Assembly (NCBI RefSeq): GCF_029433335.1 | Contig: NZ_JAQTHX010000001.1 | Location: 930,001-994,000, forward strand | Length of the DNA: 64,000 bases | Reading direction: 5' to 3' | Source of the DNA: Bifidobacterium sp. ESL0745 | GTDB taxonomy: Bacteria > Actinomycetota > Actinomycetes > Actinomycetales > Bifidobacteriaceae | Shown: in pieces, positions 53,077 through 63,323 of the stretch | How positions within the stretch are numbered: the first letter of the stretch is position 1 | How the letters are laid out: each line of letters begins with the position of its first letter | Program-made: the position numbers and the translations under genes | Notes under the pieces: generated by a model | What the model was told of the DNA's origin: nothing | Databases searched by the model: none | The model's input: the letters and a program-made list of their open reading frames with translations, nothing else

Positions 53077-56000
53077 TCAGTGGTTTGCCGGTTTAGGGCC
53101 ACCGGTCCACGCAAGGTCTTCGAGCAACTGGTCGGTCCAGCCCATCACTTCGGGGCTGGTCATCGGTTTGCCGCCAAGAGAACCACCGAACGGCGCGGGA
53201 ATCAGGAGTGTATGCGTCACCGGACGATATTGAGCGCCGCGATAGATGCGCGAGATGCGCATTTGCAGAGATTCAGGCGGATCAATCTTGGCGATGCGCA
53301 CACGGCTGCCCTGCGTGACGATCTCCGAGATGCCAAGCGCACGGGCTTTGCTACGAAGGCGGGCGACGTCAAAGAGCGTGTCGAATTCCTCAGGGAGCGG
53401 GCCATAGCGGTCCGTAAGTTCCTCGCGCAAGTCGGTAAGGTCCTGCTCGGTTCGTGCGCTGGCCAGCTTGCGGTAGGCCTCAAGGCGCAGCTTGTCGGAA
53501 TCGATGTAATCGACCGGGATGGAAGCCTCGATGGGCAGATCGATGGTGACGGAAACGGATTCCTTGCGCTCCGGTTCCTTGTATTTTTCCACGGCATCGG
53601 AGACCATACGCACGTAGAGGTCGAAGCCGACGCCTTCGATGTGGCCGCTCTGTTCGCCACCGAGAAGATTGCCGGTGCCGCGCAGCTCAAGGTCCTTCAT
53701 GGCCACGTCGAAGCCGGAACCCAGCGCCGTGTTCTGCGCGATGGTGGCGAGCCGGTCGTGCGACTGCTGGGTCATGGGCTTGGACGGATCGTAGAGGAAG
53801 TAGGCGTATGCACGTTCGCGGCCACGGCCGACGCGGCCTCGCAGCTGGTGAAGCTGGCTCAAGCCAAAGCGGTCGGCATGGTCGACGATCAGTGTGTTCG
53901 CGTTGGTGATATCGAGGCCGGTTTCAATGATGGTGGTACACACGAGCACGTCGATGTCACGGTGCCAGAAGTCCTGGATGATGTTGTCGAGCTGCTTCTC
54001 CCCCATCTTGCCATGGGCGATGCCTATTTTTGCCTCGGGCACCAATTCATGGATTTTCGCAGCTGTCTTGTCGATGTCGTTGACGCGGTTGTGCACGTAG
54101 AAGACCTGTCCGCCGCGCAAAAGCTCGCGCCGTATCGCGGCGGTGACCTGCGCATCCTCGTAGGCACCGACATAGGTGAGTACCGGCAGACGGTCTTCGG
54201 GAGGCGTGGCAAGCGTCGACATCTCGCGGATGCCGGTGACCGCCATCTCAAGCGTTCTGGGGATAGGCGTCGCCGAAAGGGAAAGCACATCGATATTGGT
54301 GCGCAGCGCCTTCAGCGTCTCCTTGTGTTCGACGCCGAAACGCTGTTCCTCGTCAATAATCAGCAAGCCCAAATCCCTGAACTTGATTTTCGGATTCAAG
54401 AGCTTGTGGGTACCGATGACGACATCGACCTTGCCGGATTCCAGACCCTTAAGCGTTTCGTCGATCTCCTTTTTGCTCTGGAATCGGCTCATCGCCGCCA
54501 CTGTGACCGGGAAATTTTCATACCTCTCGGTGAACGTCTCATAATGCTGTTGCACCAGAAGCGTGGTCGGTGCCAAAATGGCGACCTGTTTGCCATCCTG
54601 CACGGCCTTGAAAGCGGCACGCACGGCGATCTCGGTCTTACCGAAACCAACATCGCCGCAGATCAGGCGATCCATCGGCACGGGCTTTTCCATGTCGGCC
54701 TTGACCTCGTCGATGGTGGTGAGTTGGTCGGCCGTTTCCTGGTACGGGAAAGAATCCTCCAGCTCCTTCTGCCAAGGGGTGTCGGGGCTGAAGGCGAAAC
54801 CTTTGGCCTGCTGGCGGGCGGAATAGAGCTTGACCAGGTCGTCGGCGATCTCGTGGACGTGTTTGCGGGCCTTGGCCTTGGTCTGGGCCCAGTCGGAGCC
54901 ACCGAGCTTGTTGAGCTTGGGTTTGTCGGCACCGATGTATTTGGAGACCTGATCGAGCTGATCGGTGGGAATGAAAAGCTTGTCCGGCGGCGCGTTGCGC
55001 TTGGACGGGGCGTATTCGATGACCAGATATTCACGGGTGGCACGATTGGCGCCGACACCGGTGGTGCGCTGACGCATCTCTACGAACTTGCCGATGCCGT
55101 GCTGCTCGTGGACAATGTAATCGCCGGCCTTGAGTTCCATCAGGTCGATGGCCTTGTGGCGTCGACGGGACGTCTTCTGCTGAGCGACGGCACTGGTCTT
55201 GCCTGTCAGATCACGTTCGGTGAGCAAGGCGAATTTGGCGGACGAATCGATGAAGCCGTCCATGGCCTGCGAGCGCACGGTGTCGAATCTGGTTACACCG
55301 GTCTGGCCCAACGCACGCTTGAGCCTTGACAACGTACCGTTGGCCGCAGCCGTGATGGTCACTTCGAAACCGTCGTCAATCAGACCTTCGACGCCAGTGG
55401 TTGCGCGTTTTTCGTCGCCGCGATACTCCTCGGGAACCTTCGCGTCAAGCTGGACATGACCGGCCAAAGCCTTGTCCACACCAAAACTAGTAAGCCTCCA
55501 CACGTCGTGGTTGGAAAATTCCAGCGAACGGATGGTCTCATCGAAGTCAAGGAAACTCGCCTGATCAAAGCTGATTGGTGCACCGGCCCCGTGACCGCTG
55601 GCGGCCACATGCCAGCTCGCGGCGAGGAATTCGTTGGCGGTTTTGGCCAGATCGGCTGCGGCGCGACGCAGCTTTTCGGGGTCGGAAAGCATGATGACCG
55701 CGTCACGGGGCAGCATCGTGGCCACCGGCTGCATGTCGTCGATCAGTGCGGGAATCAGCGATTCCATGCCTTCCACGGGAATGGAGTCGGCGATGGATTG
55801 CAACATGTCGTCGGCGTTGGGAATCCTGCCGATCAAGGATTTTGCACGTGCCCGCACCTTGTCGGTCAGCTGAAGCTCGCGGCATGGCGTAGCCCAAACG
55901 GTCTCGATGCCGTCGCCGTACGTGCGCTGGTCGGAGGCATGGAACTCCTTGATGGTGTCGATTTCATCGCCGAAGAATTCGATACGCACCGGGTGCGGAA

Positions 56001-56880
56001 GCGTCGGCGGAAAGACGTCGACAATGCCGCCACGCACCGCGAACTCGCCACGGTTGACGACCAGATCGACGCGTGTATAGGCGTTCTCGACCAGACGTAT
56101 GGAAACCTCATCCAGCGGAATCTCACTGCCAGTCTTGAACACCAACGGTTCCACGTCACCCAGGCCAGCCACCACAGGCTGAATGAGCGAGCGCACCGGC
56201 ATCACGAGAATGCGAATGGGACCAAACATCTCGCTGTGGACTTGTGGATGGCAAAGCCTTCGGAAGACGGCCATACGGCTGGCCACGGTATCGGCACGCG
56301 GCGAAAGGCGCTCGTGTGGAAGCGTTTCCCAAGCCTCAAGCTGACTCACCTCATTGGGGTCTCCCCCGTACCAAGAACGTATGGAATTGACGGTTTCCTC
56401 GGCCTCGCGGCTTGAAGACACCACCATCACCACGGAAGAATATTGTGCTCTTGCAGCCGCAAGTGCAGATCGAATACCTTCAGGCGCACCGACGGTCAAT
56501 GCCTGATCGGCGTCACCTTCCGGGGCTTCGATCTGATCGGCAAGCAGGTCACGGAATGCCCCGTCATCATCAAGTCTGGGTAGAAAACCCGCGAGCGAAC
56601 CGGACGTATCCCATGCAGCGCGGTCATCGGCACTATTTGCAGCCTGACTCTGCTGCTTTACCGGTGGAACATTTGTATGGGCATCGGAACCCTCGGTAGA
56701 CGAAGCCGGTTTTACTGATTTTGCCGATTCTGACGTATTACCACGTCGTTGCGAACTTTTGGCATTACCTTTTGTTGTTTTCAAATCTGACGTATTGACT
56801 TCGCTCTTAACTGATGGCTTTGTTCCACCAAGACGGTCTTTACCCCTGCTACGGCCATGACCCTTCGCTTCAGCGGCCAT
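53077..56880 (-). CDS. mfd: Transcription-repair coupling factor
   Basis: This 1267-residue translocase removes RNA polymerase stalled at lesions and recruits UvrA. After an N-terminal hydrophilic stretch of about 100 residues, the UvrB-like module begins at ALTVGAPEGIRSALAAA, the polymerase-interacting CarD-like domain contains LKAGDYIVHEQHGIGKFVEM, and the helicase core shows GDVGFGKTEIAVRAAFKA (Walker A), LLIIDEEQRFG (DExQ box) and QLRGRVGRG. The leader (SGSDAHTN-like, rich in S, K, T and N) is not part of usual Mfd proteins. Its ATG lies inside the end of pth, so translation of the two is coupled. Confidence 0.96.
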   Translation of the reverse strand: MAAEAKGHGRSRGKDRLGGTKPSVKSEVNTSDLKTTKGNAKSSQRRGNTSESAKSVKPASSTEGSDAHTNVPPVKQQSQAANSADDRAAWDTSGSLAGFLPRLDDDGAFRDLLADQIEAPEGDADQALTVGAPEGIRSALAAARAQYSSVVMVVSSSREAEETVNSIRSWYGGDPNEVSQLEAWETLPHERLSPRADTVASRMAVFRRLCHPQVHSEMFGPIRILVMPVRSLIQPVVAGLGDVEPLVFKTGSEIPLDEVSIRLVENAYTRVDLVVNRGEFAVRGGIVDVFPPTLPHPVRIEFFGDEIDTIKEFHASDQRTYGDGIETVWATPCRELQLTDKVRARAKSLIGRIPNADDMLQSIADSIPVEGMESLIPALIDDMQPVATMLPRDAVIMLSDPEKLRRAAADLAKTANEFLAASWHVAASGHGAGAPISFDQASFLDFDETIRSLEFSNHDVWRLTSFGVDKALAGHVQLDAKVPEEYRGDEKRATTGVEGLIDDGFEVTITAAANGTLSRLKRALGQTGVTRFDTVRSQAMDGFIDSSAKFALLTERDLTGKTSAVAQQKTSRRRHKAIDLMELKAGDYIVHEQHGIGKFVEMRQRTTGVGANRATREYLVIEYAPSKRNAPPDKLFIPTDQLDQVSKYIGADKPKLNKLGGSDWAQTKAKARKHVHEIADDLVKLYSARQQAKGFAFSPDTPWQKELEDSFPYQETADQLTTIDEVKADMEKPVPMDRLICGDVGFGKTEIAVRAAFKAVQDGKQVAILAPTTLLVQQHYETFTERYENFPVTVAAMSRFQSKKEIDETLKGLESGKVDVVIGTHKLLNPKIKFRDLGLLIIDEEQRFGVEHKETLKALRTNIDVLSLSATPIPRTLEMAVTGIREMSTLATPPEDRLPVLTYVGAYEDAQVTAAIRRELLRGGQVFYVHNRVNDIDKTAAKIHELVPEAKIGIAHGKMGEKQLDNIIQDFWHRDIDVLVCTTIIETGLDITNANTLIVDHADRFGLSQLHQLRGRVGRGRERAYAYFLYDPSKPMTQQSHDRLATIAQNTALGSGFDVAMKDLELRGTGNLLGGEQSGHIEGVGFDLYVRMVSDAVEKYKEPERKESVSVTIDLPIEASIPVDYIDSDKLRLEAYRKLASARTEQDLTDLREELTDRYGPLPEEFDTLFDVARLRSKARALGISEIVTQGSRVRIAKIDPPESLQMRISRIYRGAQYRPVTHTLLIPAPFGGSLGGKPMTSPEVMGWTDQLLEDLAWTGGPKPANH

Positions 56881-57469
56881 TGAAGCGCTCCTGAGCCTCG
56901 CTCATGCCTTCGAACATGATGGTTTCCACCGCGTCGGCACCGTCGGCGAGAAATTCAGGAAGTTCCTTGCGCTGCTGGGCCGAGAAACCGCCAAGTACCC
57001 AATTGACCGTGTTCTCATGGGCATGCGGACCACGGGCGGCATGACCGGTGCCCATGCGCACGCGCGAATATTTGTTTGTTCCCAGCGACTTGTCGATCGA
57101 ACGGATACCGTTGTGCCCGCCTGCCGAGCCACCGGTCTTGACCTTGATGCGTCCGAAATCAAGGTCCATATCGTCATGAATGGCAATGACACGGCTGGGG
57201 TCGATGTCGTAATACTCTGAGATCGACGAGACGGCATCGCCGGAATCGTTCATATACGTCAAGGGTTTGGCCAAGAAGAACTTCATGCTTTTGCCACTAA
57301 GGTTCATCACGCCTTTACCCAGCTCAGCCAGCCCCTTGTGATCGCTCAGAGACACCGACCAGCGTTCCGCCAATACATCGGCTACCATGAACCCCATGTT
57401 GTGGCGGGTACCTTCGTATTTCTTGCCTGGATTTCCCAGCCCAGCAATCAGCCAGAATTGTGATGCCAT
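56870..57469 (-). CDS. pth: Peptidyl-tRNA hydrolase
   Basis: The 199-residue enzyme recycles peptidyl-tRNA released by stalled ribosomes. LIAGLGNPGKKYEGTRHNMGF holds N13 and catalytic H23; AIHDDMDLDFG and GGSAGGHNGIRSI are further family blocks. The start at 57469 has GGGAAGAG before it; the frame is open a few codons upstream. The stop overlaps the mfd start by 11 bases. Confidence 0.95.
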   Translation of the reverse strand: MASQFWLIAGLGNPGKKYEGTRHNMGFMVADVLAERWSVSLSDHKGLAELGKGVMNLSGKSMKFFLAKPLTYMNDSGDAVSSISEYYDIDPSRVIAIHDDMDLDFGRIKVKTGGSAGGHNGIRSIDKSLGTNKYSRVRMGTGHAARGPHAHENTVNWVLGGFSAQQRKELPEFLADGADAVETIMFEGMSEAQERFNGR

Positions 57470-57667
57470 AAATTCTCTTCCCAACATACTTCATTCATTC
57501 GGCAAGCTGCCGTCTGCATTCGCTTCATACCGTAGTCAATCTGCATTCAGGCATGACAAAACATGTCGAAACACGGCTATCCGGTACATTATGATACCGG
57601 AATCAACAGACTCGCGACTTGCGCCTTGCGTAAAAGCGCCAACTTAGCTTCAAATGTTAATTCTGAT

Positions 57668-58159
57668 TCACAAATCCAAGTACCAATAAGACATATCCAA
57701 ATAACCATGACCGTTCCAACAGGCTTGCGGAAGGAAGCCGTAACGGGTGAAACCAAAATGGTGCATCAGGGCGATGGAACCGGAGTTGCTGGCGAAAATC
57801 AGGCCGATGGCCTTGCGATTGCCAAGTTCCCTGGCTTTGGCAAGCAACCACGAGACAATCTGGGTACCGTAACCCTGATGCTGGGCGGAAGTGGCGACAT
57901 AATAGCTCAGCTCCACCACCCCGTCGTAACCGATTCGTGGATGGAAACGCGACAATGAACCAAAGCCGACCACGTTGCCGGTTTCGTCTTCCATGACCAC
58001 CACAGGAAAATCATGGCGAGGCTTATGCTCGGCCACCCACTCGTGCCTCTGCTCAAGGGTGCGAGGGGTGAGGTCAGCCGTCGAGCCACCCGCGATGACG
58101 GCCTCGTTGTATATATCGGTGATTGCTTGCAAATCTTCATCGGAAGCCGATCGAATCAT
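57668..58159 (-). CDS. GNAT-family N-acetyltransferase
   Basis: The 163-residue protein has the GNAT fold with SYYVATSAQHQGYGTQIVSWLLAKA, where QGYGT is the acetyl-CoA pyrophosphate loop, and early IRSASDEDLQAITDIYNEAVIAGGSTADLTPRTLEQR resembling phosphinothricin/methionine-sulfoximine acetyltransferases. The likely substrate is a small amine or amino-acid analogue; resistance to such compounds is possible but unproven. Confidence 0.87.
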   Translation of the reverse strand: MIRSASDEDLQAITDIYNEAVIAGGSTADLTPRTLEQRHEWVAEHKPRHDFPVVVMEDETGNVVGFGSLSRFHPRIGYDGVVELSYYVATSAQHQGYGTQIVSWLLAKARELGNRKAIGLIFASNSGSIALMHHFGFTRYGFLPQACWNGHGYLDMSYWYLDL

Positions 58160-58206
58160 TGTTGCCCCTGTTCAACACGTTAAGAAAACTATCTACATAT
58201 AGTAAC

Positions 58207-58252
58207 GGCGTTATATGAACACAAAACTAAATGCTATTGTTCATATAACGCC
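58207..58252 (-). terminator. Hairpin after the UPF0182 gene
   Basis: GGCGTTATATGAAC and GTTCATATAACGCC (14 bp, perfect) lie 20 bases beyond the UPF0182 stop codon and upstream of the GNAT gene. The following minus-strand sequence has few T residues, so efficiency is uncertain. Confidence 0.7.
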
Positions 58253-58271
58253 ATTATCGTTGTCTACCGAC

Positions 58272-61200
58272 TTATTGGTGTTGGTCTTCCAACTGCAGCG
58301 CGCGGTTCAGCTGGTCGTTGAGCTGCTGCTGAGCTTGGCCATAGGCCGTCCAGTCGCCCTTCTTCATGGCGGCATCAGAGTCCTTCATGGCCTGACCCGC
58401 CTTGTTCAAGGCGTCTTTGAGCTCAGGATTGTTGGAAGTCGCCCCGGACGTGCCGGTGGTCCCGTTCTTGTCATTGGCCTTGCCGGAATTGTCGCCTTGG
58501 GCAGCGGTACCGCCGGACGAATTGTCGCTGGCTGCAGCACTATTCTTGTTTTCGGCGTCGCCTGCGGACGCACCGGAATCACCGCCAAAGACCTGATCGA
58601 GCGCCTCGTCCAACGTATCGGCAAAGCCGACCTGATCGCCAAAGGCGACAAGGACCTTCTTCAGCAGCGGGAAGCTGGTAGCACCGCTCGATTTGACATA
58701 AACCGGCTCGACGTAGACCAAGCCACCGCCCAAGGGCAAGGTGAGCAGGTTGCCACGTACCACCTTCGTGGATCCGGATTCCAGAAGGTTCAGTTCCTTG
58801 GAAACGTCGGCGTTCGAGTTGAAGTTGTTCTGTGCCTGACCGGGACCCGGCACGTTGGCATCCTTGGGCAGCTCCTGCAATCGCAAGGTGCCGTAGTTCG
58901 GCCCGATCTTGCCCTTTGTGTTCCCCGCGTCGGAATCGACGGAAAGAAAACCGGTCAGGATCTCACGGGTCGAGTTCGGGTCGCCTGCGGGGATGAAGGT
59001 CGACGTCAGCGAGAAAAGCGGACGTTGGGATCCGCCGGTCTTCAACGTCAGGTAGTACGGAGGCTGGAGCACGTCATGGTTTTGGGCGTCCTTGGACTCA
59101 GTCGGGTCGACCGGTGTCTGCCAGAAATCCTCGCCTGAGAAGAACTGGCCTGGGCTGGTGACGTGGTACTTGGTCAAAAGCTGACGTTGCACCTTGAAGA
59201 GGCTTTCCGGGTAACGCAAATGGCTCATCAGCTGGCCCGAGATGTCGGAAATCGGATGATACTGCCCCGGGAAGATCTTCTGCCAGGCTTTGATGACCGG
59301 ATCCTTCGTGTCCCAGGTGTAGAGATTCACCGACCCGTCATAGGCATCGACCGTGGCCTTGACTGAATTACGAATGTAGTTGGCCGGCTGGGAGTTCAAG
59401 CCTTGAATGGTGTTCGAGGAAACCGTGGTGGAATCCTGCGTGGCCACGCCCAGATCGGTGGTCTGCGAATACGGATAGGCGTTGGAGGTAGTGTAACCGT
59501 CAACGATCCACTTCACTCTGCCATCGATGACAGCAGGATAGACGCGGCCATCGAGCGTCAGATACGGGGCGACTTTGGCGACCCGGTCACGCGGGCTGCG
59601 ATCGTAAAGAATCTGAGAATCGGGGGTGACACGGTCGGAGAAGAAAATCTGATCGCTGCCGAAACGGATTGCGTACAGCAAGCGGGTCAGCATATTGCCA
59701 ACCTTCGGACCGCCGTTGCCTTCAAAGGTGTTGGAAGCGCCGGTGGAACCCTTCGGGTAATCGAACTCCCATGATGAGGTGCCCTTGGGCGCGCCCACAA
59801 TGGAATATTCCGGCGAGTTCGGCGAGAAGTAAATACGAGGCTCATAGTGCTGGGTATCGGTGAGCTTGCCCTGGGTGGGAATGCCGGATTCAAAGAATTC
59901 CGGGTTGCCATCACTGGTCACCTTGTTGCCGTAAGCCGCCACCACGCCATAACCATGGGTATACACCGTGTGGTCATTGACCCAGTTGCGATTGTCGTTG
60001 CCGTCGAGGTTAAGCTCGCGTGCGGCGATGACCGTGTCCTGGCTCTTGCCGTCAATATCATACTTATCGACAGCCAGCGAATCGGCAAATGTGTAATACT
60101 GCTTGGACTGCTGCAGCTGCTTGAATGTGGGAGATGTGATCAGCGGATCAAGCAGACGAATCTGCGCAGTGGTTTCCGGATCGCTGGCAAGCGCACCGGA
60201 CTGGCCATGAGTTGTGGCGTTGTAGCCGCCCACCTTGACCTTGTCAAGGCCGTAAGCCTGCTGGGTCGCCTTGATATTGCGGGCGATATAGGCCGATTCC
60301 ATTTCCTGCTCATTGGGGCTGACCTTGAAGCGCTGCAACAGCATCGGCCAAAGCATGCCAAGCACAATGGCCACCACCACTACAGCGGCGACGGCGATCA
60401 TGGGCACACGCCACGCCTTCACAGCCGCGACCACGCGCACATCCGGCGAGGCAGGCCCGTCAAAGGAATGGGAACGCATAAGCCAGATGCCGAGCAACAA
60501 GCCGAGAATCGCGGTCAGCGCGGCAAGAATGAAGGTTACCGGCACATTGGCGTGGACGGTGGTGTAATCGGCACCGGTGAAACGGTCACCGGTCTGGGTC
60601 AACGTGTTAAAGACACCGATGACCTGGCGAACCGACCAAGCAAGCATATTGAGAATGAACCAGACGCTGATCTGGCGACGCGCGTACTTGGTCATTGTCA
60701 TGATGCCATGGCCATCGACCGGCATGGTGATGCGGATGCCCCCCATGGCGAAGTGCGTGACGATCGAGAAGAGCAGACCGAAGAAGAGGAGCATCCTCAG
60801 CGCGGAAAGCATGAGGTTGACACCGGGAAGGATGAAGACATAGAAGCCGTTGTCGATGCCGAATTGGGGATCGGTGACGCCGAACGGCTGAGCATGGAAC
60901 ATCAAGAGGACTTCGGACCAGTTTGAATTGAACTGTGCGCCGAAGATCAGGCCGACGATCAGCGAGACCACCACGGCGACGCGTCGAGCCGATTTGGAAC
61001 TGACGGACTTGCCGACCTCGACAACGTCACCCTTGATGCGAATCTTGGAACCGTCGGCGGAATCCGGACGTTTGCGAATGGCCATGGTAGCAGCGAAGTA
61101 GCTGACCAGCGCCATCAAAACCGCGAATGCAACCCACAGGCCGATCTTGGTCCACAACTGTGTCCAAACCACCGATTGGAAACCGAGCTGGCCGTACCAC

Positions 61201-61526
61201 ATCAAATCGGTGACAAAATGGTCAAGACCAAACAACAGGGCCAACACGACCGCTACAACTGCAACCACACCAATGAAGACCTTCGTCCCCTTTGAGGAAC
61301 CTTGTGGCTTCTTGCTCGGCCGACGGGTCAGACGCGGATTGCCGTTACGCGGCGGCCAGAAGTTGTTGCCTGAGAAACCAGAGGTGCCATGACCTGCATT
61401 GGAGTCATCATCGCCATCCGTGTGGATATGAAGGACTCTCGGATCATCGTCATCGTCTTGCTGACGGTATCGGTTAGCGCCGTTTCGCGGATCCGGGAAT
61501 CCGCCAAAAAAGTCAAAAAAGGACAT
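58272..61526 (-). CDS. UPF0182 (COG1615) large membrane protein
   Basis: The 1084-residue protein has a polar N-terminus (about 85 residues), seven membrane helices in the first 400 residues and a large extracytoplasmic domain (about 400-960) with TRLLYAIRFGSDQIFFSDRVTPDSQILYDRSPRDRVAKVAPYL and LPLGGGLVYVEPVYVKSSG, the family's best-conserved blocks. An acidic, S/N/G-rich low-complexity segment (about 985-1045) precedes the C-terminus. The family is widespread in actinobacteria with no assigned function. It is a single-gene unit, divergent from brnQ. Confidence 0.92.
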   Translation of the reverse strand: MSFFDFFGGFPDPRNGANRYRQQDDDDDPRVLHIHTDGDDDSNAGHGTSGFSGNNFWPPRNGNPRLTRRPSKKPQGSSKGTKVFIGVVAVVAVVLALLFGLDHFVTDLMWYGQLGFQSVVWTQLWTKIGLWVAFAVLMALVSYFAATMAIRKRPDSADGSKIRIKGDVVEVGKSVSSKSARRVAVVVSLIVGLIFGAQFNSNWSEVLLMFHAQPFGVTDPQFGIDNGFYVFILPGVNLMLSALRMLLFFGLLFSIVTHFAMGGIRITMPVDGHGIMTMTKYARRQISVWFILNMLAWSVRQVIGVFNTLTQTGDRFTGADYTTVHANVPVTFILAALTAILGLLLGIWLMRSHSFDGPASPDVRVVAAVKAWRVPMIAVAAVVVVAIVLGMLWPMLLQRFKVSPNEQEMESAYIARNIKATQQAYGLDKVKVGGYNATTHGQSGALASDPETTAQIRLLDPLITSPTFKQLQQSKQYYTFADSLAVDKYDIDGKSQDTVIAARELNLDGNDNRNWVNDHTVYTHGYGVVAAYGNKVTSDGNPEFFESGIPTQGKLTDTQHYEPRIYFSPNSPEYSIVGAPKGTSSWEFDYPKGSTGASNTFEGNGGPKVGNMLTRLLYAIRFGSDQIFFSDRVTPDSQILYDRSPRDRVAKVAPYLTLDGRVYPAVIDGRVKWIVDGYTTSNAYPYSQTTDLGVATQDSTTVSSNTIQGLNSQPANYIRNSVKATVDAYDGSVNLYTWDTKDPVIKAWQKIFPGQYHPISDISGQLMSHLRYPESLFKVQRQLLTKYHVTSPGQFFSGEDFWQTPVDPTESKDAQNHDVLQPPYYLTLKTGGSQRPLFSLTSTFIPAGDPNSTREILTGFLSVDSDAGNTKGKIGPNYGTLRLQELPKDANVPGPGQAQNNFNSNADVSKELNLLESGSTKVVRGNLLTLPLGGGLVYVEPVYVKSSGATSFPLLKKVLVAFGDQVGFADTLDEALDQVFGGDSGASAGDAENKNSAAASDNSSGGTAAQGDNSGKANDKNGTTGTSGATSNNPELKDALNKAGQAMKDSDAAMKKGDWTAYGQAQQQLNDQLNRALQLEDQHQ

Positions 61527-61797
61527 ACCTCAATCGTAGCGAAAGGTGTCGCCCGTCACCTTTCGGCGATAAAGCACATTGAATCGAACCAGCAATCCAA
61601 ATCAATTTATATATATACATATGTCTCTATTCTGACTGGAAAACACCATATAATCAGCGGTTTTTCGATGATTTATTATCACATGCCTTAAGGCTAAACC
61701 CTACGGAAACGTTCAGCCGTCCCTTGATATATAGTGAGCGTCGTCAAAGCACATCATGCCGATGACCAATCATGTTAAGAAGTATTGAGGAGCAAAC

Positions 61798-63216
61798 ATG
61801 TTGCAAAAAGCAACCCGTGACATCGCGCCACAAGCAGACGATGGAACGCAGCAGACACCGCGACAGGCGAAACCGATGAGGCTTTCGGGCAAACACCGGC
61901 TGATTACCGCGTTTACTTTCTTCTCCATGTTTTTTGGGGCCGGAAACCTCATCTTTCCGCCGCTGATGGGCGCGCAGGCGCAAACCGCGGCACTGCCGGC
62001 CACCATCGGGTTCATCGTCTCGGCCGTGGGTCTGCCGATCCTGGGCGTGCTGGCCGTGGCTTCGGCCGGCGGTTTCGAACATCTCGCCTCACGCGTCTCA
62101 CCCAAGTTCGCGGCGGTTCTGGCATTCGTCATCATCATGGCCATCGGCCCCTGCTTCGCGATTCCACGCACGGCAACGACCTCATATGAAATGGCGATCG
62201 CCCCGTTTGCCGGGGAGAACAACCGATTGGCGCTGCTGCTGTACTCCATCGTCTTCTTCACATTGTCGTTCATCCTGAGCCAGCACCCGGAAAAGCTTTC
62301 GAAATCGCTGGGACGATTCATGGGACCGTTGTTGCTTGTGCTGATCGTCGTCATGTTCGTGGCCTGCATCTTCATCAGCCACGCCCCGCTCGGCAAGCCA
62401 TTCGGCGAGTATGCGCACGGTTCGCTGATTTACGGATTCATCAATGGCTACCAAACCATGGACCTTCTAGCCGCCCTATATTTCGGTATCGTCATCTCCG
62501 CCAACATCTCTGAGTTCGGCGTCACCGATACCAAGGCCAACCGCCGCGAAACCGGCATCGCCGGTACCGGCGCCGGCATACTGCTTATCCTCATCTACGC
62601 CGCGCTTTCCTTCATCGGCGCGGTGAGCGGTTCCATCAAATCCGCCAATGGCAAGGACGATACCGGAGCCACCGTGCTGACCAACCTCACCACCTCGGCT
62701 TTTGGTTCCATCGGAACCGCCTTCGTCGGCCTGATCTTCGTACTTGCCTGCTTCAACGTGTGCACCGGCCTCATCTCGACCTGCGCTACGTATTTTGAAG
62801 ACACTTTCCCCACCGTTTTCGGCCATACGGTAAAATACCGCGTCTGGAGCGTCGTCTTCGCCGTCTTCAGCTTCATCGTTTCCAACGCCGGTCTGAGCGC
62901 CATCATCACCGTCTCGCTGCCGGTGCTGGGAGCCCTCTACCCCATCGCCATCGTGCTGGTGCTGCTGAACCTCGTTCAAAAGCCGTTCTCGTCGAAGTTT
63001 CCGCGAGTCTATTTCTGGACCGTTCTGCTGGTAGCCTTCTTCGCCATCTTCGACTGCATCGTCAAACTGCTCGCCGTGTTCGGGCTTTCGGTTACCGTAC
63101 TGAGCAACGCCTTGGCAGCCCTGCCGCTTTATGGCGCCCAGCTTACCTGGCTCATCCCCGCTGCGGCCGGTCTGGTCATCGGCGTCATCGATAGCCTGAT
63201 TCGTCGCCGGAACTGA
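61798..63216 (+). CDS. brnQ: Branched-chain amino acid carrier (LIVCS family)
   Basis: This 472-residue cation-coupled carrier has about twelve membrane helices. FFSMFFGAGNLIFPPLMG is the first-helix signature of the family, followed by GPCFAIPRTATTSYEMAI and MDLLAALYFGIVISANI. It imports leucine, isoleucine and valine with sodium or protons. GAGGAGC precedes the ATG. A hydrophilic N-terminus of about 30 residues leads into helix 1. Confidence 0.94.
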   Translation: MLQKATRDIAPQADDGTQQTPRQAKPMRLSGKHRLITAFTFFSMFFGAGNLIFPPLMGAQAQTAALPATIGFIVSAVGLPILGVLAVASAGGFEHLASRVSPKFAAVLAFVIIMAIGPCFAIPRTATTSYEMAIAPFAGENNRLALLLYSIVFFTLSFILSQHPEKLSKSLGRFMGPLLLVLIVVMFVACIFISHAPLGKPFGEYAHGSLIYGFINGYQTMDLLAALYFGIVISANISEFGVTDTKANRRETGIAGTGAGILLILIYAALSFIGAVSGSIKSANGKDDTGATVLTNLTTSAFGSIGTAFVGLIFVLACFNVCTGLISTCATYFEDTFPTVFGHTVKYRVWSVVFAVFSFIVSNAGLSAIITVSLPVLGALYPIAIVLVLLNLVQKPFSSKFPRVYFWTVLLVAFFAIFDCIVKLLAVFGLSVTVLSNALAALPLYGAQLTWLIPAAAGLVIGVIDSLIRRRN

Positions 63217-63240
63217 ACGCATAATCAATCAGAAAAGTTA

Positions 63241-63273
63241 TGGGCGTGTAATCCATTAACGGTCGCACGCCCA
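63241..63273. terminator. Hairpin between brnQ and gntK
   Basis: TGGGCGTG and CACGCCCA (8 bp) flank a 17-base loop between the convergent brnQ and gntK genes. No T tract follows, so termination is probable only from position. Confidence 0.55.
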
Positions 63274-63323
63274 CAATCATGCAAGATCCCTTTGCTGCGG
63301 CAAAAGTGCAAAAACTCAGGAAT

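Noticed and set aside
52999..55329. 776-codon open frame opposite mfd
   Set aside because: Antisense shadow of mfd, with no ribosome site or recognisable domain.
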